DNA of 64,000 nt from Huaxiibacter chinensis (GTDB lineage Bacteria > Pseudomonadota > Gammaproteobacteria > Enterobacterales > Enterobacteriaceae), in contig NZ_JAJVHF010000001.1 in the NCBI RefSeq assembly GCF_022171985.1, positions 682,001 to 746,000 on the forward strand. Direction: 5' to 3'. Below, one piece after another: positions 31,640-41,661 of the stretch (position 1 is its first letter; each line of letters begins with the position of its first letter). The translations under genes and the position numbers were made by a program. The notes under the pieces were generated by a model, which worked only from the letters and a program-made list of their open reading frames with translations, ran no database searches and was not told where the DNA came from.

Positions 31640-33556
31640 TTATGGCAGGACGTCTTCGGTGACGTATTTGCCGCTTTTGACCGCCTGACGTCGCCAGAGA
31701 AGTAAAATAAACGTAGAGATGGCGGTACCCACCAGCGCCGCCCCCAACCAGCCCGCCGCGGCAACAAGACCGCCTAACCCGTCAGAGTGCAGTAAAAAGA
31801 GCGAGAAAATGCCTGCCCCCGGAGTAGAAAGCCCCACGCCCAGCGATCCGATCATGGCGCCTGTCACCATCGATCCCAGCACAAAGGAGCCGATCACCCG
31901 CAGCGGATCCTCTATCGCCATCGGAATGGCGCCTTCGGTTATTCCCGCCAACCCTAACAGCCAGGTTGACTTGCCGGTTTCAATTTCAAAGGGTTTAAAG
32001 AGTTGAGGTGCCAGCAGGGTTGAGGCGGTCACGGTAAACGCCGACACCATTTTGACAGAGGCGAAAATGGCATACGGCCCGTAGACGCCATTGGCCATCG
32101 CCCCCAGACAAAAGGCATAAGCCGCTTTATTCACCGGGCCGCCCAGATCGAACGAACACATAAAGCCGAGTATGGCCCCCAGCATGAGCGCATTGGCGCC
32201 TGAGAGTCCGTTAAGCCACGCGGTCAGAGAATTGTTCAGCCAGGCCACCGGTTCACCGATCACAAACAGCATCAGGCTACCCGCACCCAGTACCCCGATC
32301 ACCGGATAGAGGTAATAGGTTAAGAATCCGTTGTAGCGGTTATTTAAACGAATATGGTTTTTTACCCAACGCATCAGATAACCGGCAATCAGCCCACCTG
32401 CGATGGCACCGAGAAAACCCGAGCCAATCATGTTGGCTGCAAGCCCTGCCGCAAAGCCGGGGGCCAGCGCGGGTTTATCCGCCAGCGAATACGCGGTATA
32501 CGCGGCAAGCACCGGCACCATCAGAATCCCCAGCATGCCGCCGCCCAGTTTGCGGTACATCCACAGCCACGAATTTTCCTGATCGAACAGATGCTGTAGC
32601 CCCAGCAACTGAGCCAGTAATACTGCGACGGCAAGCACGGTGCCGCCCGCCACAATCAGCGGCACGGCAAAGGAAATACCGCTCAGCAGCGCTTGTTTGA
32701 GTTCGGTTTTAACGCTATTAGCGGTTGTGCCGTCGGCGGGTTCAGCGCGCGTGACCGAAGAGGGCTCAAGCGCGAGCGCACGCTGAATTAAGGCTTCTGC
32801 ATGACGCAGCGGCTCCGCAACCGGAACGGAAAGCGAGGGAATCCCCTGAAAACGTTCACGCTCTTTAATGGCCACGTCTGCCGCAAAAATACACGCCTGC
32901 GCGCTCCGCAGCTGCTGTGAAGTCAGGCGGCCTTCGATACCGTTGGCCCCCTGCTTTTCCACCGCCACGTGAACGCCAAGCTTACGCCCCGCCTTCTCAA
33001 GATATTCAGCAGCCATATACGTATGCGCAATGCCTGCCGGACAGGCGGTCACGCAGACCAGCGCGGGCGCATTCTCCGGCGGCGCGGTTATCAGCGTCTG
33101 GGGTTCATCCTCCAGGGCTGTCAGCAATGCCTGCGCCGTGGTAGCCGCCATGACGCGAGCCCGCAGATCATCATCTGCCAGGCGGCTGGTCAATTCCGTC
33201 AGCAGTTGAATATGCGTTGAGCCCGCTTGCGCCGGCGGAATGGCGAGCAGAAAAATCAGCTCGACGTTTTCAGGCCCGTCCACGCCATCCCACTGCAGCG
33301 GGTCACAGAGTGTTGCCACGGCAAAAGCCGCCTCTTTCACCGCATCTGTTTTGCCATGCGGCACCGCCAGCCCTTCGCCCAGTGCGGTGGGCCCCAAAGA
33401 TTCACGAAGGAAGACTTCCGTCAGAAAGGCGTCGCAGTCGGTTACAGAACCCAGCTCCGTAAGACGCATCGCCAGCTGGCGTATAGCGTCCTCCCGGCTG
33501 GAAAAATGCGCCTGCACGCAGACCGCGCGGGGGTGGGTCAGAGTCGTCAGGTTCAT
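31640..33556 (-). CDS. mngA: MngA, PTS EIIABC permease for 2-O-alpha-mannosyl-D-glycerate
   Basis: 638 residues from the ATG at 33556 (GAGG 6 nt upstream). Fused IIA (phospho-His at 67 in EGLAVPHGKT), IIB (phospho-Cys at 172 in VCVTACPAGIAHTYMAAEYLE) and fructose-type IIC with about ten membrane segments. Imports and phosphorylates mannosylglycerate, whose product MngB would split to mannose-6-phosphate and glycerate. 22 nt before mngB; intact, so transport without hydrolysis could accumulate the phosphorylated sugar if mngB is dead. Confidence 0.95.
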   Translation of the reverse strand: MNLTTLTHPRAVCVQAHFSSREDAIRQLAMRLTELGSVTDCDAFLTEVFLRESLGPTALGEGLAVPHGKTDAVKEAAFAVATLCDPLQWDGVDGPENVELIFLLAIPPAQAGSTHIQLLTELTSRLADDDLRARVMAATTAQALLTALEDEPQTLITAPPENAPALVCVTACPAGIAHTYMAAEYLEKAGRKLGVHVAVEKQGANGIEGRLTSQQLRSAQACIFAADVAIKERERFQGIPSLSVPVAEPLRHAEALIQRALALEPSSVTRAEPADGTTANSVKTELKQALLSGISFAVPLIVAGGTVLAVAVLLAQLLGLQHLFDQENSWLWMYRKLGGGMLGILMVPVLAAYTAYSLADKPALAPGFAAGLAANMIGSGFLGAIAGGLIAGYLMRWVKNHIRLNNRYNGFLTYYLYPVIGVLGAGSLMLFVIGEPVAWLNNSLTAWLNGLSGANALMLGAILGFMCSFDLGGPVNKAAYAFCLGAMANGVYGPYAIFASVKMVSAFTVTASTLLAPQLFKPFEIETGKSTWLLGLAGITEGAIPMAIEDPLRVIGSFVLGSMVTGAMIGSLGVGLSTPGAGIFSLFLLHSDGLGGLVAAAGWLGAALVGTAISTFILLLWRRQAVKSGKYVTEDVLP

Positions 33557-33620
33557 CACGATCCTCACAGTAAAAGCGTTAGTGTCTGCGGGGATTCTGT
33601 CAGAGTAATTAATACCTTTA

Positions 33621-33636
33621 TGTGATCATTTTCACT
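33621..33636. promoter_or_regulatory. CRP site in the mngA-mngR intergenic region
   Basis: TGTGA-N6-TCACT matches the CRP core TGTGA-N6-TCACA with one mismatch, 65 bp upstream of mngA. Consistent with catabolite control of a PTS sugar operon. Confidence 0.65.
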
Positions 33637-33659
33637 AATCACGATAATTTGTATCTAAG

Positions 33660-33674
33660 TTGTATTATTTACAA
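33660..33674. promoter_or_regulatory. Candidate MngR operator
   Basis: Perfect inverted repeat TTGTA-N5-TACAA between mngA and mngR, with a further TTTGTAT half-element about 12 bp to the left. GntR/HutC-type repressors bind AT-rich palindromes of this size. No direct evidence for MngR. Confidence 0.45.
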
Positions 33675-33727
33675 ATTAACCGGTAAGGGCATAATTCGTT
33701 GAAAAGGTATTAAACAGGCTGTGGAAA

Positions 33728-34444
33728 ATGGGTAATAAACCGATGTACCGGCAGATAGCCGATGCGCTACGCGAGAAAATCAGCGCCGGGGAGTTAAAAC
33801 CGGGCGATGCCCTGCCTACGGAATCGATCCTCCAGGAGACCTACGGCGTCAGCCGCGTAACGGTACGCCAGGCCTTAAAACGCCTGACCGACGAGCAGAT
33901 CGTTGAGAGTATTCAGGGCAGCGGCTCCTACGTAAAAGAAGCGCGTGTCAATTACGATATTTATCAGCTCACGGGTTTTTACGAGAAACTGGCCGACAGA
34001 AATGTCGACACCCACAGCGACGTGAAAATCTTCGAAGCGATCAAGGCCGACGCGCGGCTGGCGGAAAAACTTCAGCTTAAGGTCGGTGACAACGTCTGGC
34101 ACGTTAAACGCGTGCGCTTCATCAAGCAAAAGCCGGTGAACCTGGAAGAGACCTGGATGCCGCTGGCGATGTTTGTCGATCTCACCTGGGAAGTGATGGA
34201 AAAGTCGAAATACCACTACATTGAGCAGACCAAAAAGATGGTTATCGATCGCAGCGAGCAGGAGCTGGTGCCGGTGATGCCGTCAGCCGAAGCCATTGAC
34301 GCCCTCGCGCTCGAACCCGCAAAACCTGTCCTCGAAAAGGTGTCCCGCGGATTTCTGAAAGACGGTCGTGTTTTTGAATACAGCCGCAACGTTTTTAACA
34401 GCGACGATTACAAATTCACGCTGGTGGCGCGACGCAGACAATAA
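33728..34444 (+). CDS. mngR: MngR, GntR-family repressor of mngAB
   Basis: 238 residues. GntR winged helix N terminus (PMYRQIADALREKISAGELKPGDALPTESILQETYGVSRVTVRQALKRL region) and UTRA ligand-binding C-terminal domain of the HutC subfamily. Divergent from mngA. In E. coli it represses mngAB and its own gene until mannosylglycerate-derived signals appear. Confidence 0.94.
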   Translation: MGNKPMYRQIADALREKISAGELKPGDALPTESILQETYGVSRVTVRQALKRLTDEQIVESIQGSGSYVKEARVNYDIYQLTGFYEKLADRNVDTHSDVKIFEAIKADARLAEKLQLKVGDNVWHVKRVRFIKQKPVNLEETWMPLAMFVDLTWEVMEKSKYHYIEQTKKMVIDRSEQELVPVMPSAEAIDALALEPAKPVLEKVSRGFLKDGRVFEYSRNVFNSDDYKFTLVARRRQ

Positions 34445-34467
34445 AAAAAGGCCGCGTTTAAGCGGCC
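34442..34467 (-). terminator. Terminator of sdhCDAB-sucABCD
   Basis: GGCCGC/GCGGCC stem with a 6-base loop; on the minus strand it is followed by seven T residues. It ends the long TCA transcript 60 nt past sucD and converges on the mngR stop. Confidence 0.85.
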
Positions 34468-34527
34468 AACCATGTCGAAACGGACAATTATTATGTCAAA
34501 GCTCCCCTTTCAGAGAGCAGAGAGGAT
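34442..34527 (-). ncRNA. sucD 3' UTR, possible SdhX-type 3'-derived sRNA
   Basis: The 3' UTR of the sdh-suc mRNA in E. coli and Salmonella is processed to the Hfq-bound sRNA SdhX. Here the sucD stop is followed by about 85 nt ending in a strong terminator with a U tail, the layout such an sRNA needs. Sequence identity with SdhX was not checked, so this is positional inference. Confidence 0.4.
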
Positions 34528-35397
34528 TTACTTAATGATAGATTTAAGCGCCTCGCCGATATCGGCCAGGCTGCGCACGGTTTTCACGCCTGCGGCTTCC
34601 AGCGCGGCAAACTTCTCATCTGCCGTCCCTTTACCACCCGCGATGATGGCGCCCGCGTGGCCCATACGCTTGCCTTTCGGCGCGGTCACACCAGCGATGT
34701 AACCCACAACCGGTTTGGTCACGTGATCTTTGATGTAGGCCGCCGCTTCTTCTTCAGCGCTGCCGCCGATCTCACCGATCATCACGATCGCTTCGGTCTG
34801 CGGATCTTCCTGGAACAGCTTCAGGATATCGATGAAGTTAGAGCCCGGGATAGGGTCACCGCCGATGCCCACACAGGTGGACTGGCCGAAACCGTAATCG
34901 GTGGTCTGCTTAACCGCTTCATAGGTCAGGGTGCCGGAACGGGAAACGATGCCGACTTTACCTGGCTTGTGAATGTGGCCTGGCATGATGCCGATTTTGC
35001 ACTCGCCTGGGGTGATCACACCCGGACAGTTCGGGCCAATCATGCGCACGCCTGCTTCATCCAGTTTCACCTTCACGGTCAGCATATCCAGCGTCGGGAT
35101 ACCTTCGGTGATGGTGATAATCAGTTTGATGCCCGCGTCGATCGCTTCCAGGATGGAATCTTTACAGAACGGTGCCGGAACGTAGATCACGGTCGCGGTT
35201 GCGCCAGTGGCTTCTACCGCTTCGCGCACGGTGTTAAAGACCGGCAGGCCCAAATGCGTGGTGCCGCCTTTACCTGGCGTTACGCCGCCAACCATCTGCG
35301 TACCGTAGGCAATCGCCTGTTCGGAGTGGAAAGTCCCCTGGCTACCGGTGAAGCCCTGGCAGATAACCTTGGTATCTTTATTAATTAAAACTGACAT
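34528..35397 (-). CDS. sucD: Succinyl-CoA synthetase alpha subunit SucD
   Basis: 289 residues. CoA-binding Rossmann N terminus ([21 protein letters not shown]), and the phospho-histidine loop [12 protein letters not shown]. Works with SucC to make ATP (GTP) and succinate from succinyl-CoA. Its ATG shares one base with the sucC stop (TAATG). Last gene of the operon. Confidence 0.98.
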   Translation of the reverse strand: MSVLINKDTKVICQGFTGSQGTFHSEQAIAYGTQMVGGVTPGKGGTTHLGLPVFNTVREAVEATGATATVIYVPAPFCKDSILEAIDAGIKLIITITEGIPTLDMLTVKVKLDEAGVRMIGPNCPGVITPGECKIGIMPGHIHKPGKVGIVSRSGTLTYEAVKQTTDYGFGQSTCVGIGGDPIPGSNFIDILKLFQEDPQTEAIVMIGEIGGSAEEEAAAYIKDHVTKPVVGYIAGVTAPKGKRMGHAGAIIAGGKGTADEKFAALEAAGVKTVRSLADIGEALKSIIK

Positions 35398-36563
35398 TAT
35401 TTCCCCTCCACTGCGGCAACAACCTGCTGAGCTGCATCCGTCAGACTTTTCGCTGCAATAATATTCAGGCCACTGTCAGCCAGTTTTTTCGCGCCGAGTT
35501 CAGCGTTGTTCCCTTCCAGACGAACCACAACCGGGACGTTAACACCCACTTCTTCTACGGCACCGATGATACCGTCGGCAATCAGGTCGCAACGCACGAT
35601 ACCGCCGAAGATGTTAACCAGTACGGCTTTCACCTTGTCGTCAGAGAGGATGATTTTAAACGCTTCGGTCACACGCTCTTTCGTCGCGCCGCCGCCCACG
35701 TCCAGGAAGTTCGCTGGCTCACCGCCGTGCAGCTTAACGATGTCCATGGTGCCCATTGCCAGGCCCGCACCGTTAACCATGCAACCGATGTTGCCGTCGA
35801 GTGCGACGTAGTTCAGTTCCCACTGTGCAGCCTGCGCTTCACGTGGATCTTCCTGCGACTGGTCGCGCATTTCGCGCAGGTCGGCCTGACGGAACAGTGC
35901 GTTGCCGTCAGCGCCCAGTTTACCGTCCAGGCAGATCAGATCGCCCTGAGTGGTGATAACCAGCGGGTTAATTTCAATCAGCGCCAGATCGCGATCCAGG
36001 AAGATATTCGCCAGACCCATAAAGATCTTGGTGAACTGCTGTACCAGCTTGCCTTCCAGACCCAGTTTGAACGCCAGCTCACGACCCTGGTAAGGCATAG
36101 GGCCTGCCAGCGGATCGATAGCCACTTTGTGGATCAGGTGCGGGGTCTCTTCCGCCACTTTTTCGATTTCCACGCCGCCTTCGGTAGACGCCATGAACAC
36201 CACGCGACGTGAGCTACGGTCTACCACTGCGCCGAGGTACAATTCTTTGGCGATATCTGTCGCCGCTTCGACCAGGATCTGGTTTACAGGCTGACCGTTC
36301 GCATCTGTTTGATACGTTACCAGGCGTTTGCCCAGCCAATGTTCAGCAAAGGCACGGATCTCTTCTTTGCTCTTAACAACCTTCACACCGCCCGCTTTAC
36401 CACGGCCACCAGCGTGAACCTGACATTTAACTACCCACGGGCCGGAACCGATTTTAGATGCGGCTTCTTCTGCTTCGCGTGGGGTAGTACAGGCATAACC
36501 CACCGGAGCCGGCAAGCCTGACCTGGCAAACAGTTGTTTGGCCTGATATTCATGTAAGTTCAT
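35397..36563 (-). CDS. sucC: Succinyl-CoA synthetase beta subunit SucC
   Basis: 388 residues with an ATP-grasp N-terminal domain ([37 protein letters not shown]) and a C-terminal ligase domain including [16 protein letters not shown]. Partner of SucD. Confidence 0.98.
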   Translation of the reverse strand: MNLHEYQAKQLFARSGLPAPVGYACTTPREAEEAASKIGSGPWVVKCQVHAGGRGKAGGVKVVKSKEEIRAFAEHWLGKRLVTYQTDANGQPVNQILVEAATDIAKELYLGAVVDRSSRRVVFMASTEGGVEIEKVAEETPHLIHKVAIDPLAGPMPYQGRELAFKLGLEGKLVQQFTKIFMGLANIFLDRDLALIEINPLVITTQGDLICLDGKLGADGNALFRQADLREMRDQSQEDPREAQAAQWELNYVALDGNIGCMVNGAGLAMGTMDIVKLHGGEPANFLDVGGGATKERVTEAFKIILSDDKVKAVLVNIFGGIVRCDLIADGIIGAVEEVGVNVPVVVRLEGNNAELGAKKLADSGLNIIAAKSLTDAAQQVVAAVEGK

Positions 36564-36602
36564 GTGTTCTATCCATCCTTCAGGGTAATCGTTATCTTTA
36601 AA

Positions 36603-36641
36603 CCTGCAGGCCAGGAGCGCGACGCTTTTCCGGCCTGCAGG
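36603..36641 (-). other. Stem-loop in the sucB-sucC gap
   Basis: Perfect 10-bp inverted repeat CCTGCAGGCC/GGCCTGCAGG with a 19-base loop, in the 99-nt gap between sucB and sucC. No T run, so it is more likely an mRNA stability or processing element than a terminator. Confidence 0.6.
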
Positions 36642-36662
36642 GCAGGTGACGCTAAAGCTTTA

Positions 36663-37883
36663 CTACACGTCCAGCAGCAGACGCGTTGGATCTTCCAGCA
36701 GCTCTTTAATCGCCACCAGGTAACCCACCGACTCGCGGCCGTCGATCAGACGGTGATCGTAAGAAAGTGCCAGATACATCATTGGCAGGATCTCGACTTT
36801 GCCGTCTACCGCCATCGGACGATCTTTAATTGCGTGCATGCCAAGGATCGCGCTCTGCGGCGGGTTGATAATTGGCGTGGACATCAGGGAACCGAATACA
36901 CCACCGTTGGTAATGGTGAAGTTACCGCCGGTCAGATCGTCAACGGTCAGCTTACCGTCACGGCCTTTCAGCGCCAGTTCTTTGATTTTCTTCTCGATAT
37001 CAGCCATACCCAGGGTGTCTACGTCGCGCAGAACCGGGGTCACCAGGCCGCGTGGCGTTGATACCGCCATGCTGACGTCGAAGTAGTTGTGGTACACCAC
37101 ATCTTCGCCATCGATTGAGGCGTTCACTTCCGGATAACGTTTCAGCGCTTCAACAACCGCTTTCACGTAGAACGACATAAAGCCCAGACGGATACCGTGA
37201 CGTTTTTCAAACGCGTCGCCGTACTGCTTGCGCAGATCCATGATTGGTTTCATGTTGACTTCGTTGAAGGTGGTCAGCATAGCGGTGGAGTTTTTCGCTT
37301 CCAGCAGACGCTCAGCAACACGTTTGCGCAGACGCGTCATTGGCACGCGTTTTTCGCTACGTGCGCCCAGCGCTGGCTGTGGTGCTGGCGCCGCTTCAGG
37401 GGCTTTCGCCTCTTCTTTAGCAGGGGCCTTCGCCAGGTGTTTTTCCACGTCTTCACGGGTCAAACGACCACCCACACCAGTGCCTTTGATAGCGCTGGCT
37501 TCAAGATTATGCTCACCCAGCAGGCGACGGATCGCCGGGCTGAGCGCATCGTTGTTCTGCTCTTCAAGAGAAGCCTGCTGACGCTGAGCCGGTGTAGACT
37601 CTTTGCTGTCAGACTTGGCGCTGGACTCTTTGCCACCGCTGTTGCCTTCGCGCAGGCGACCCAGGATCTGGCGGGAAGTGACGGTAGTCCCTTCATCTTC
37701 CAGCACTGCATCCAGAATGCCATCCGCCGATGCCGGTACTTCCAGTACCACTTTGTCAGTTTCGATTTCTACCAGCACTTCATCGCGCTTGACGCTGTCG
37801 CCTGGTTTTTTATGCCAGGTCGCTACGGTGGCGTCAGCGACGGATTCAGGCAGGTCGGGAACAAGAATATCTACGCTACTCAT
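36663..37883 (-). CDS. sucB: 2-oxoglutarate dehydrogenase E2, dihydrolipoyl succinyltransferase SucB
   Basis: 406 residues. N-terminal lipoyl domain with the lipoylated Lys in [14 protein letters not shown], a peripheral subunit-binding domain ([22 protein letters not shown] region), an Ala/Pro/Glu linker, and the catalytic domain ending with the active-site block [16 protein letters not shown]. Core of the 2-oxoglutarate dehydrogenase complex. Confidence 0.98.
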   Translation of the reverse strand: MSSVDILVPDLPESVADATVATWHKKPGDSVKRDEVLVEIETDKVVLEVPASADGILDAVLEDEGTTVTSRQILGRLREGNSGGKESSAKSDSKESTPAQRQQASLEEQNNDALSPAIRRLLGEHNLEASAIKGTGVGGRLTREDVEKHLAKAPAKEEAKAPEAAPAPQPALGARSEKRVPMTRLRKRVAERLLEAKNSTAMLTTFNEVNMKPIMDLRKQYGDAFEKRHGIRLGFMSFYVKAVVEALKRYPEVNASIDGEDVVYHNYFDVSMAVSTPRGLVTPVLRDVDTLGMADIEKKIKELALKGRDGKLTVDDLTGGNFTITNGGVFGSLMSTPIINPPQSAILGMHAIKDRPMAVDGKVEILPMMYLALSYDHRLIDGRESVGYLVAIKELLEDPTRLLLDV

Positions 37884-37897
37884 TATGTATCCTTTAA

Positions 37898-40705
37898 TTA
37901 ATCGACGTTCAGCGCGTCATTGACCAGATCTTGTTGCTGCTTCTGGTGAACGGACATATACCCTACTGCCGGAGAGGCAGAGGCCGGGCGACCTGCGTAA
38001 CGCAGACCAGACCCAAATGGAATCACATCACGGAAATGATGCTGGCTGCAGTACCATGCGCCCTGGTTAAGCGGCTCTTCCTGGCACCAGACAAAATCAT
38101 GTACGTGTGCATATGGCTTCAGCGCTTCCTGCACTGCCTGGTGCGGGAAGGGGTAAAGCTGTTCGATACGCACAATGGCGACATCTTTCTGATCGTTTTT
38201 GCGGCGCTGTTCCAGCAGGTCAAAATAAACCTTACCAGAACACATCACGACACGCTTCACCGCCTGTGGATCGAGTTCGTCGATCTCACCAATCGCCGGC
38301 AGGAACGTACCGTTAGCCAGTTCGTCCAGCGAGGAGACCGCCAGCGGGTGACGCAGCAGAGACTTCGGTGACATAACAATCAGCGGACGGCGCATACCGC
38401 GCAGCGCCTGACGACGCAGCATGTGGTAAACCTGTGCCGGGGTCGACGGTACGCAGACCTGCATGTTCTGCTCAGCGCAAAGCTGCAGATAACGTTCCAG
38501 ACGCGCGGAGGAGTGCTCCGGACCCTGCCCTTCGTAACCGTGCGGCAACAGCATGACCAGGCCACACATACGGCCCCACTTCTGTTCGCCGGAGGAGATG
38601 AACTGGTCGATAACGACCTGCGCACCGTTGGCGAAGTCACCGAACTGCGCTTCCCAGATGGTCAGGGTACGAGGTTCTGCCGTGGCGTAACCGTATTCGA
38701 AGGCCAGCACCGCTTCTTCAGACAGCACGGAGTCCCAGACCTTGAACTGGCCCTGACCGTTATGCACGTGCTGCAGTGGGGTGTAGGTTGAACCGTTCGT
38801 CTGGTTGTGAATGACCGCGTGACGGTGGAAGAAGGTTCCGCGTCCCGCATCTTCACCGGACAGACGTACCGGAATACCTTCATCCACAAGCGTGGCGTAG
38901 GCCAGGTTTTCCGCGCCGCCCCAGTCGAACAGTTTCTCACCGGTCGCCATTGACTGACGGTCGGTGTAGATTTTCTGTACGCGGGACTGCATTTCAATGG
39001 CTTCCGGCACCGTACTGATGCGTTTCGCCAGCTCCTGCAGACGCTTCATCTCGACCTTGTTCGGGTAGCTCTCATCCCACTCGTGGTTGAGGTACGGCGA
39101 CCAGGTAAAGGAGTGCATGTTCATTGGGCGCAGCTCTTTCACCACGCATTCGCCGGCATCCAGCGCATCGCGGTACAGATTAACCAGCTCAGTGGCATCT
39201 TCCAGCGTCGCGACTTTTTCTGCTTCCAGTTTGTCAGCATAAATTTTGCGCGGGGTCGGATGCTTTTTGATCTTCTGGTACATCAGCGGCTGGGTTGCGC
39301 TTGGCTCATCCGCTTCGTTATGACCGTGACGGCGATAGCAGAAGAGATCGATGAACACATCGCGTTTAAAGGTATTACGGAAATCCAGCGCCAGACGGGT
39401 AACGAAAGCAACCGCTTCAGGGTCATCCGCGTTAACGTGGAAAATAGGCGCCTGAACCATTTTGCCGATATCGGTGCAATACGGTGTGGAGCGCGCATCC
39501 AGCGGGTTGGAAGTGGTGAAGCCCACCTGGTTGTTGATAACGATGCGAACGGTACCGCCCACTTCGTAACCACGCGCCTTGGACATGTTCAGGGTTTCCT
39601 GCACCACGCCCTGACCGGTAACCGCCGCATCACCATGGATGGTGATAGGCAGCACTTTATTGCTGCTCGGTTCGTCCAGACGGTCCAGACGCGCACGTAC
39701 GGAGCCGATAACCACCGGGCTGACGATTTCAAGGTGCGACGGGTTAAACGCCAGCGCCATGTGAACCAGACCGCCTTCGGTTTCGATATCTGACGAGAAG
39801 CCCATGTGGTACTTCACATCGCCCGTACCGAGATGTTCTTTATGTTTCCCCGCGAACTCATCGAAGAGATCCTGCGGTTTTTTACCGAGCACGTTAACCA
39901 GCACGTTCAGGCGACCACGGTGGGCCATGCCCAGCACCACTTCACGTGTTCCGCTTTTACCCGCGTGGCGGATAAGCTCTTTTAACATGGGGACTAATGC
40001 GTCGCCGCCTTCCAGCGAGAAGCGTTTTGCTCCCGGGAATTTTGCACCGAGATAGCGCTCAAGGCCTTCCGCCGCGGTCAGCTCATTGAGAAAACGTTTT
40101 TTCTCATCAGTGCTGAAGCTGGCGTGACCGGTCACCGATTCGATACGCTGCTGGATCCAGCGTTTTTCGTCGGTCGACGTGATGTGCATATATTCTGCAC
40201 CGATGGAGCCGCAGTAGGTTTGCTTCAGCGCCTCCAGTAATTCTCCCAACTTCATCGTGTCTTTGCCGCTGGCAAACGAACCCACGTTAAAGGTTTCCTG
40301 GAAATCGGCCTCAGTCAGATCGTGGTACGCTGGATCGAGATCCGCAACGCGGTCCTGTTTCCATAATCCCAGTGGATCAAGATTGGCATGCTGATGACCA
40401 CGGAAGCGATAAGCATTGATGAGCTGCAGGACTTTAACCTGCTTCACATTGGTGTCGGGGTCAGAGATCGAGGAAGAGTAACGTGAGGCATCCTTCGCCA
40501 GACGACGGAAATAATCACGTGTTTTGGAATGGAATTGATCCGGTTTGACCCCAGTTCCAGGTAACTGCTGGAACATGGAACGCCAGTTAGCGTCCACTGA
40601 GTCAGGATCGGTTAAGAAGTCTTCATAGAGCTGTTCTATCCAGCTCTGGTTCGCACCAGAGAGGTAAGAAGAGTCCAGCCAGGCTTTCATTGCGCCGTTC
40701 TGCAT
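37898..40705 (-). CDS. sucA: 2-oxoglutarate dehydrogenase E1 SucA
   Basis: 935 residues, two more than E. coli, with the extra residues near [15 protein letters not shown]. Thiamine diphosphate site seen in [26 protein letters not shown] and the [20 protein letters not shown] region. Decarboxylates 2-oxoglutarate and passes the succinyl group to SucB. First suc gene, 14 nt before sucB. Confidence 0.98.
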   Translation of the reverse strand: MQNGAMKAWLDSSYLSGANQSWIEQLYEDFLTDPDSVDANWRSMFQQLPGTGVKPDQFHSKTRDYFRRLAKDASRYSSSISDPDTNVKQVKVLQLINAYRFRGHQHANLDPLGLWKQDRVADLDPAYHDLTEADFQETFNVGSFASGKDTMKLGELLEALKQTYCGSIGAEYMHITSTDEKRWIQQRIESVTGHASFSTDEKKRFLNELTAAEGLERYLGAKFPGAKRFSLEGGDALVPMLKELIRHAGKSGTREVVLGMAHRGRLNVLVNVLGKKPQDLFDEFAGKHKEHLGTGDVKYHMGFSSDIETEGGLVHMALAFNPSHLEIVSPVVIGSVRARLDRLDEPSSNKVLPITIHGDAAVTGQGVVQETLNMSKARGYEVGGTVRIVINNQVGFTTSNPLDARSTPYCTDIGKMVQAPIFHVNADDPEAVAFVTRLALDFRNTFKRDVFIDLFCYRRHGHNEADEPSATQPLMYQKIKKHPTPRKIYADKLEAEKVATLEDATELVNLYRDALDAGECVVKELRPMNMHSFTWSPYLNHEWDESYPNKVEMKRLQELAKRISTVPEAIEMQSRVQKIYTDRQSMATGEKLFDWGGAENLAYATLVDEGIPVRLSGEDAGRGTFFHRHAVIHNQTNGSTYTPLQHVHNGQGQFKVWDSVLSEEAVLAFEYGYATAEPRTLTIWEAQFGDFANGAQVVIDQFISSGEQKWGRMCGLVMLLPHGYEGQGPEHSSARLERYLQLCAEQNMQVCVPSTPAQVYHMLRRQALRGMRRPLIVMSPKSLLRHPLAVSSLDELANGTFLPAIGEIDELDPQAVKRVVMCSGKVYFDLLEQRRKNDQKDVAIVRIEQLYPFPHQAVQEALKPYAHVHDFVWCQEEPLNQGAWYCSQHHFRDVIPFGSGLRYAGRPASASPAVGYMSVHQKQQQDLVNDALNVD

Positions 40706-40929
40706 CGTGATCCCTTAAGCATGTGTATGCTTATTTCGCCGTAGAAACTACCACGTACAACACGTACGTGCCGGGGTTCACCTGCGAGCTCTTATGTTGT
40801 CTTGGGCTCGCGAAGGAACCTTTAAAAACTGTCTGCACCTCGGGGCAGTTTTTAGAGGTTTCCTACATTTTATCCCCTCTCCTTTTGGGAGAGGGTTAAG
40901 GTGAGGGGAACAACGTCCCCTCTTATGAC
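40706..40929. other. sdhB-sucA intergenic region
   Basis: 224 bp that carry a long imperfect inverted repeat (40815-40863, arms GGAACCTTTAAAAACTG / CAGTTTTTAGAGGTTTCC), a small AAGCAT/ATGCTT hairpin just before sucA, and a repeat-family hairpin at 40875-40912. E. coli has an internal suc promoter in this gap; one was not identified with confidence here. Confidence 0.55.
40875..40906. repeat. Dispersed hairpin repeat (CCCTCTCC...GGAGAGGG type), copy 1
   Basis: CCCTCTCC/GGAGAGGG stem followed by TTAAGGTGAGGGG. The same elements (CCCTCTCC, GGAGAGGG and CTCACCCC) appear at 46343-46390, so this is a short extragenic palindromic family. Confidence 0.7.
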
Positions 40930-41646
40930 TTACGCGCTACGCTGCAACAGCATCGACTTGATATGGCCGATGGCCCGCGTCGGGTTCAGCCCCTTAGGAC
41001 ATACACTGACGCAGTTCATGATGCTATGGCACCGGAATACACTGAAAGCATCACTTAAGCCTTCCAGACGATTATCCGTCTCGGTGTCGCGGCTATCGAT
41101 CAGGAAACGATAGGCGGCCAGCAGACCCGCAGGACCGATAAACTTGTCCGGGTTCCACCAGAACGATGGGCAAGAGGTCGAACAGCATGCGCACAGAATA
41201 CACTCGTACAGACCATCGAGTTTCTCGCGCTGCTCTGGCGACTGTAAATGCTCGCGAGCCGGAGGATTTTGCCCATTATTCAACAGGTAAGGCTTAATCT
41301 TCTCATATTGTGCATAGAATTGCCCCATGTCCACCACCAAATCACGCACGACAGGCAGGCCAGGCAGAGGACGGATAACAATTTTCTGCCCTGCACGCTG
41401 CAGTGCCGAAATCGGCGTAATACAGGCCAGGCCATTTTTGCCGTTCATGTTCACACCGTCGGAGCCACACACCCCTTCACGGCAGGAACGACGAAACGAC
41501 AGTGTCGGATCTTTCTCTTTCAGCTGCATTAAGGCATCAAGCAGCATCATGTCGCGACCTTCTTCCGCTTCCAGGGTGTAATCCTGCATATGCGGAGCGT
41601 CATCAACATCCGGGTTATAACGATAAACTGAGAATTCGAGTTTCAT
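40930..41646 (-). CDS. sdhB: Succinate dehydrogenase iron-sulfur subunit SdhB
   Basis: 238 residues. [2Fe-2S] ligands in CREGVCGSDGVNMNG plus the following Cys, [4Fe-4S] and [3Fe-4S] ligands in CILCACCSTSCP and CHSIMNCVSVCPKGLNP. Transfers electrons from SdhA to quinone at SdhCD. Confidence 0.98.
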   Translation of the reverse strand: MKLEFSVYRYNPDVDDAPHMQDYTLEAEEGRDMMLLDALMQLKEKDPTLSFRRSCREGVCGSDGVNMNGKNGLACITPISALQRAGQKIVIRPLPGLPVVRDLVVDMGQFYAQYEKIKPYLLNNGQNPPAREHLQSPEQREKLDGLYECILCACCSTSCPSFWWNPDKFIGPAGLLAAYRFLIDSRDTETDNRLEGLSDAFSVFRCHSIMNCVSVCPKGLNPTRAIGHIKSMLLQRSA

Positions 41647-41661
41647 TATCCTGTCTCCGCA

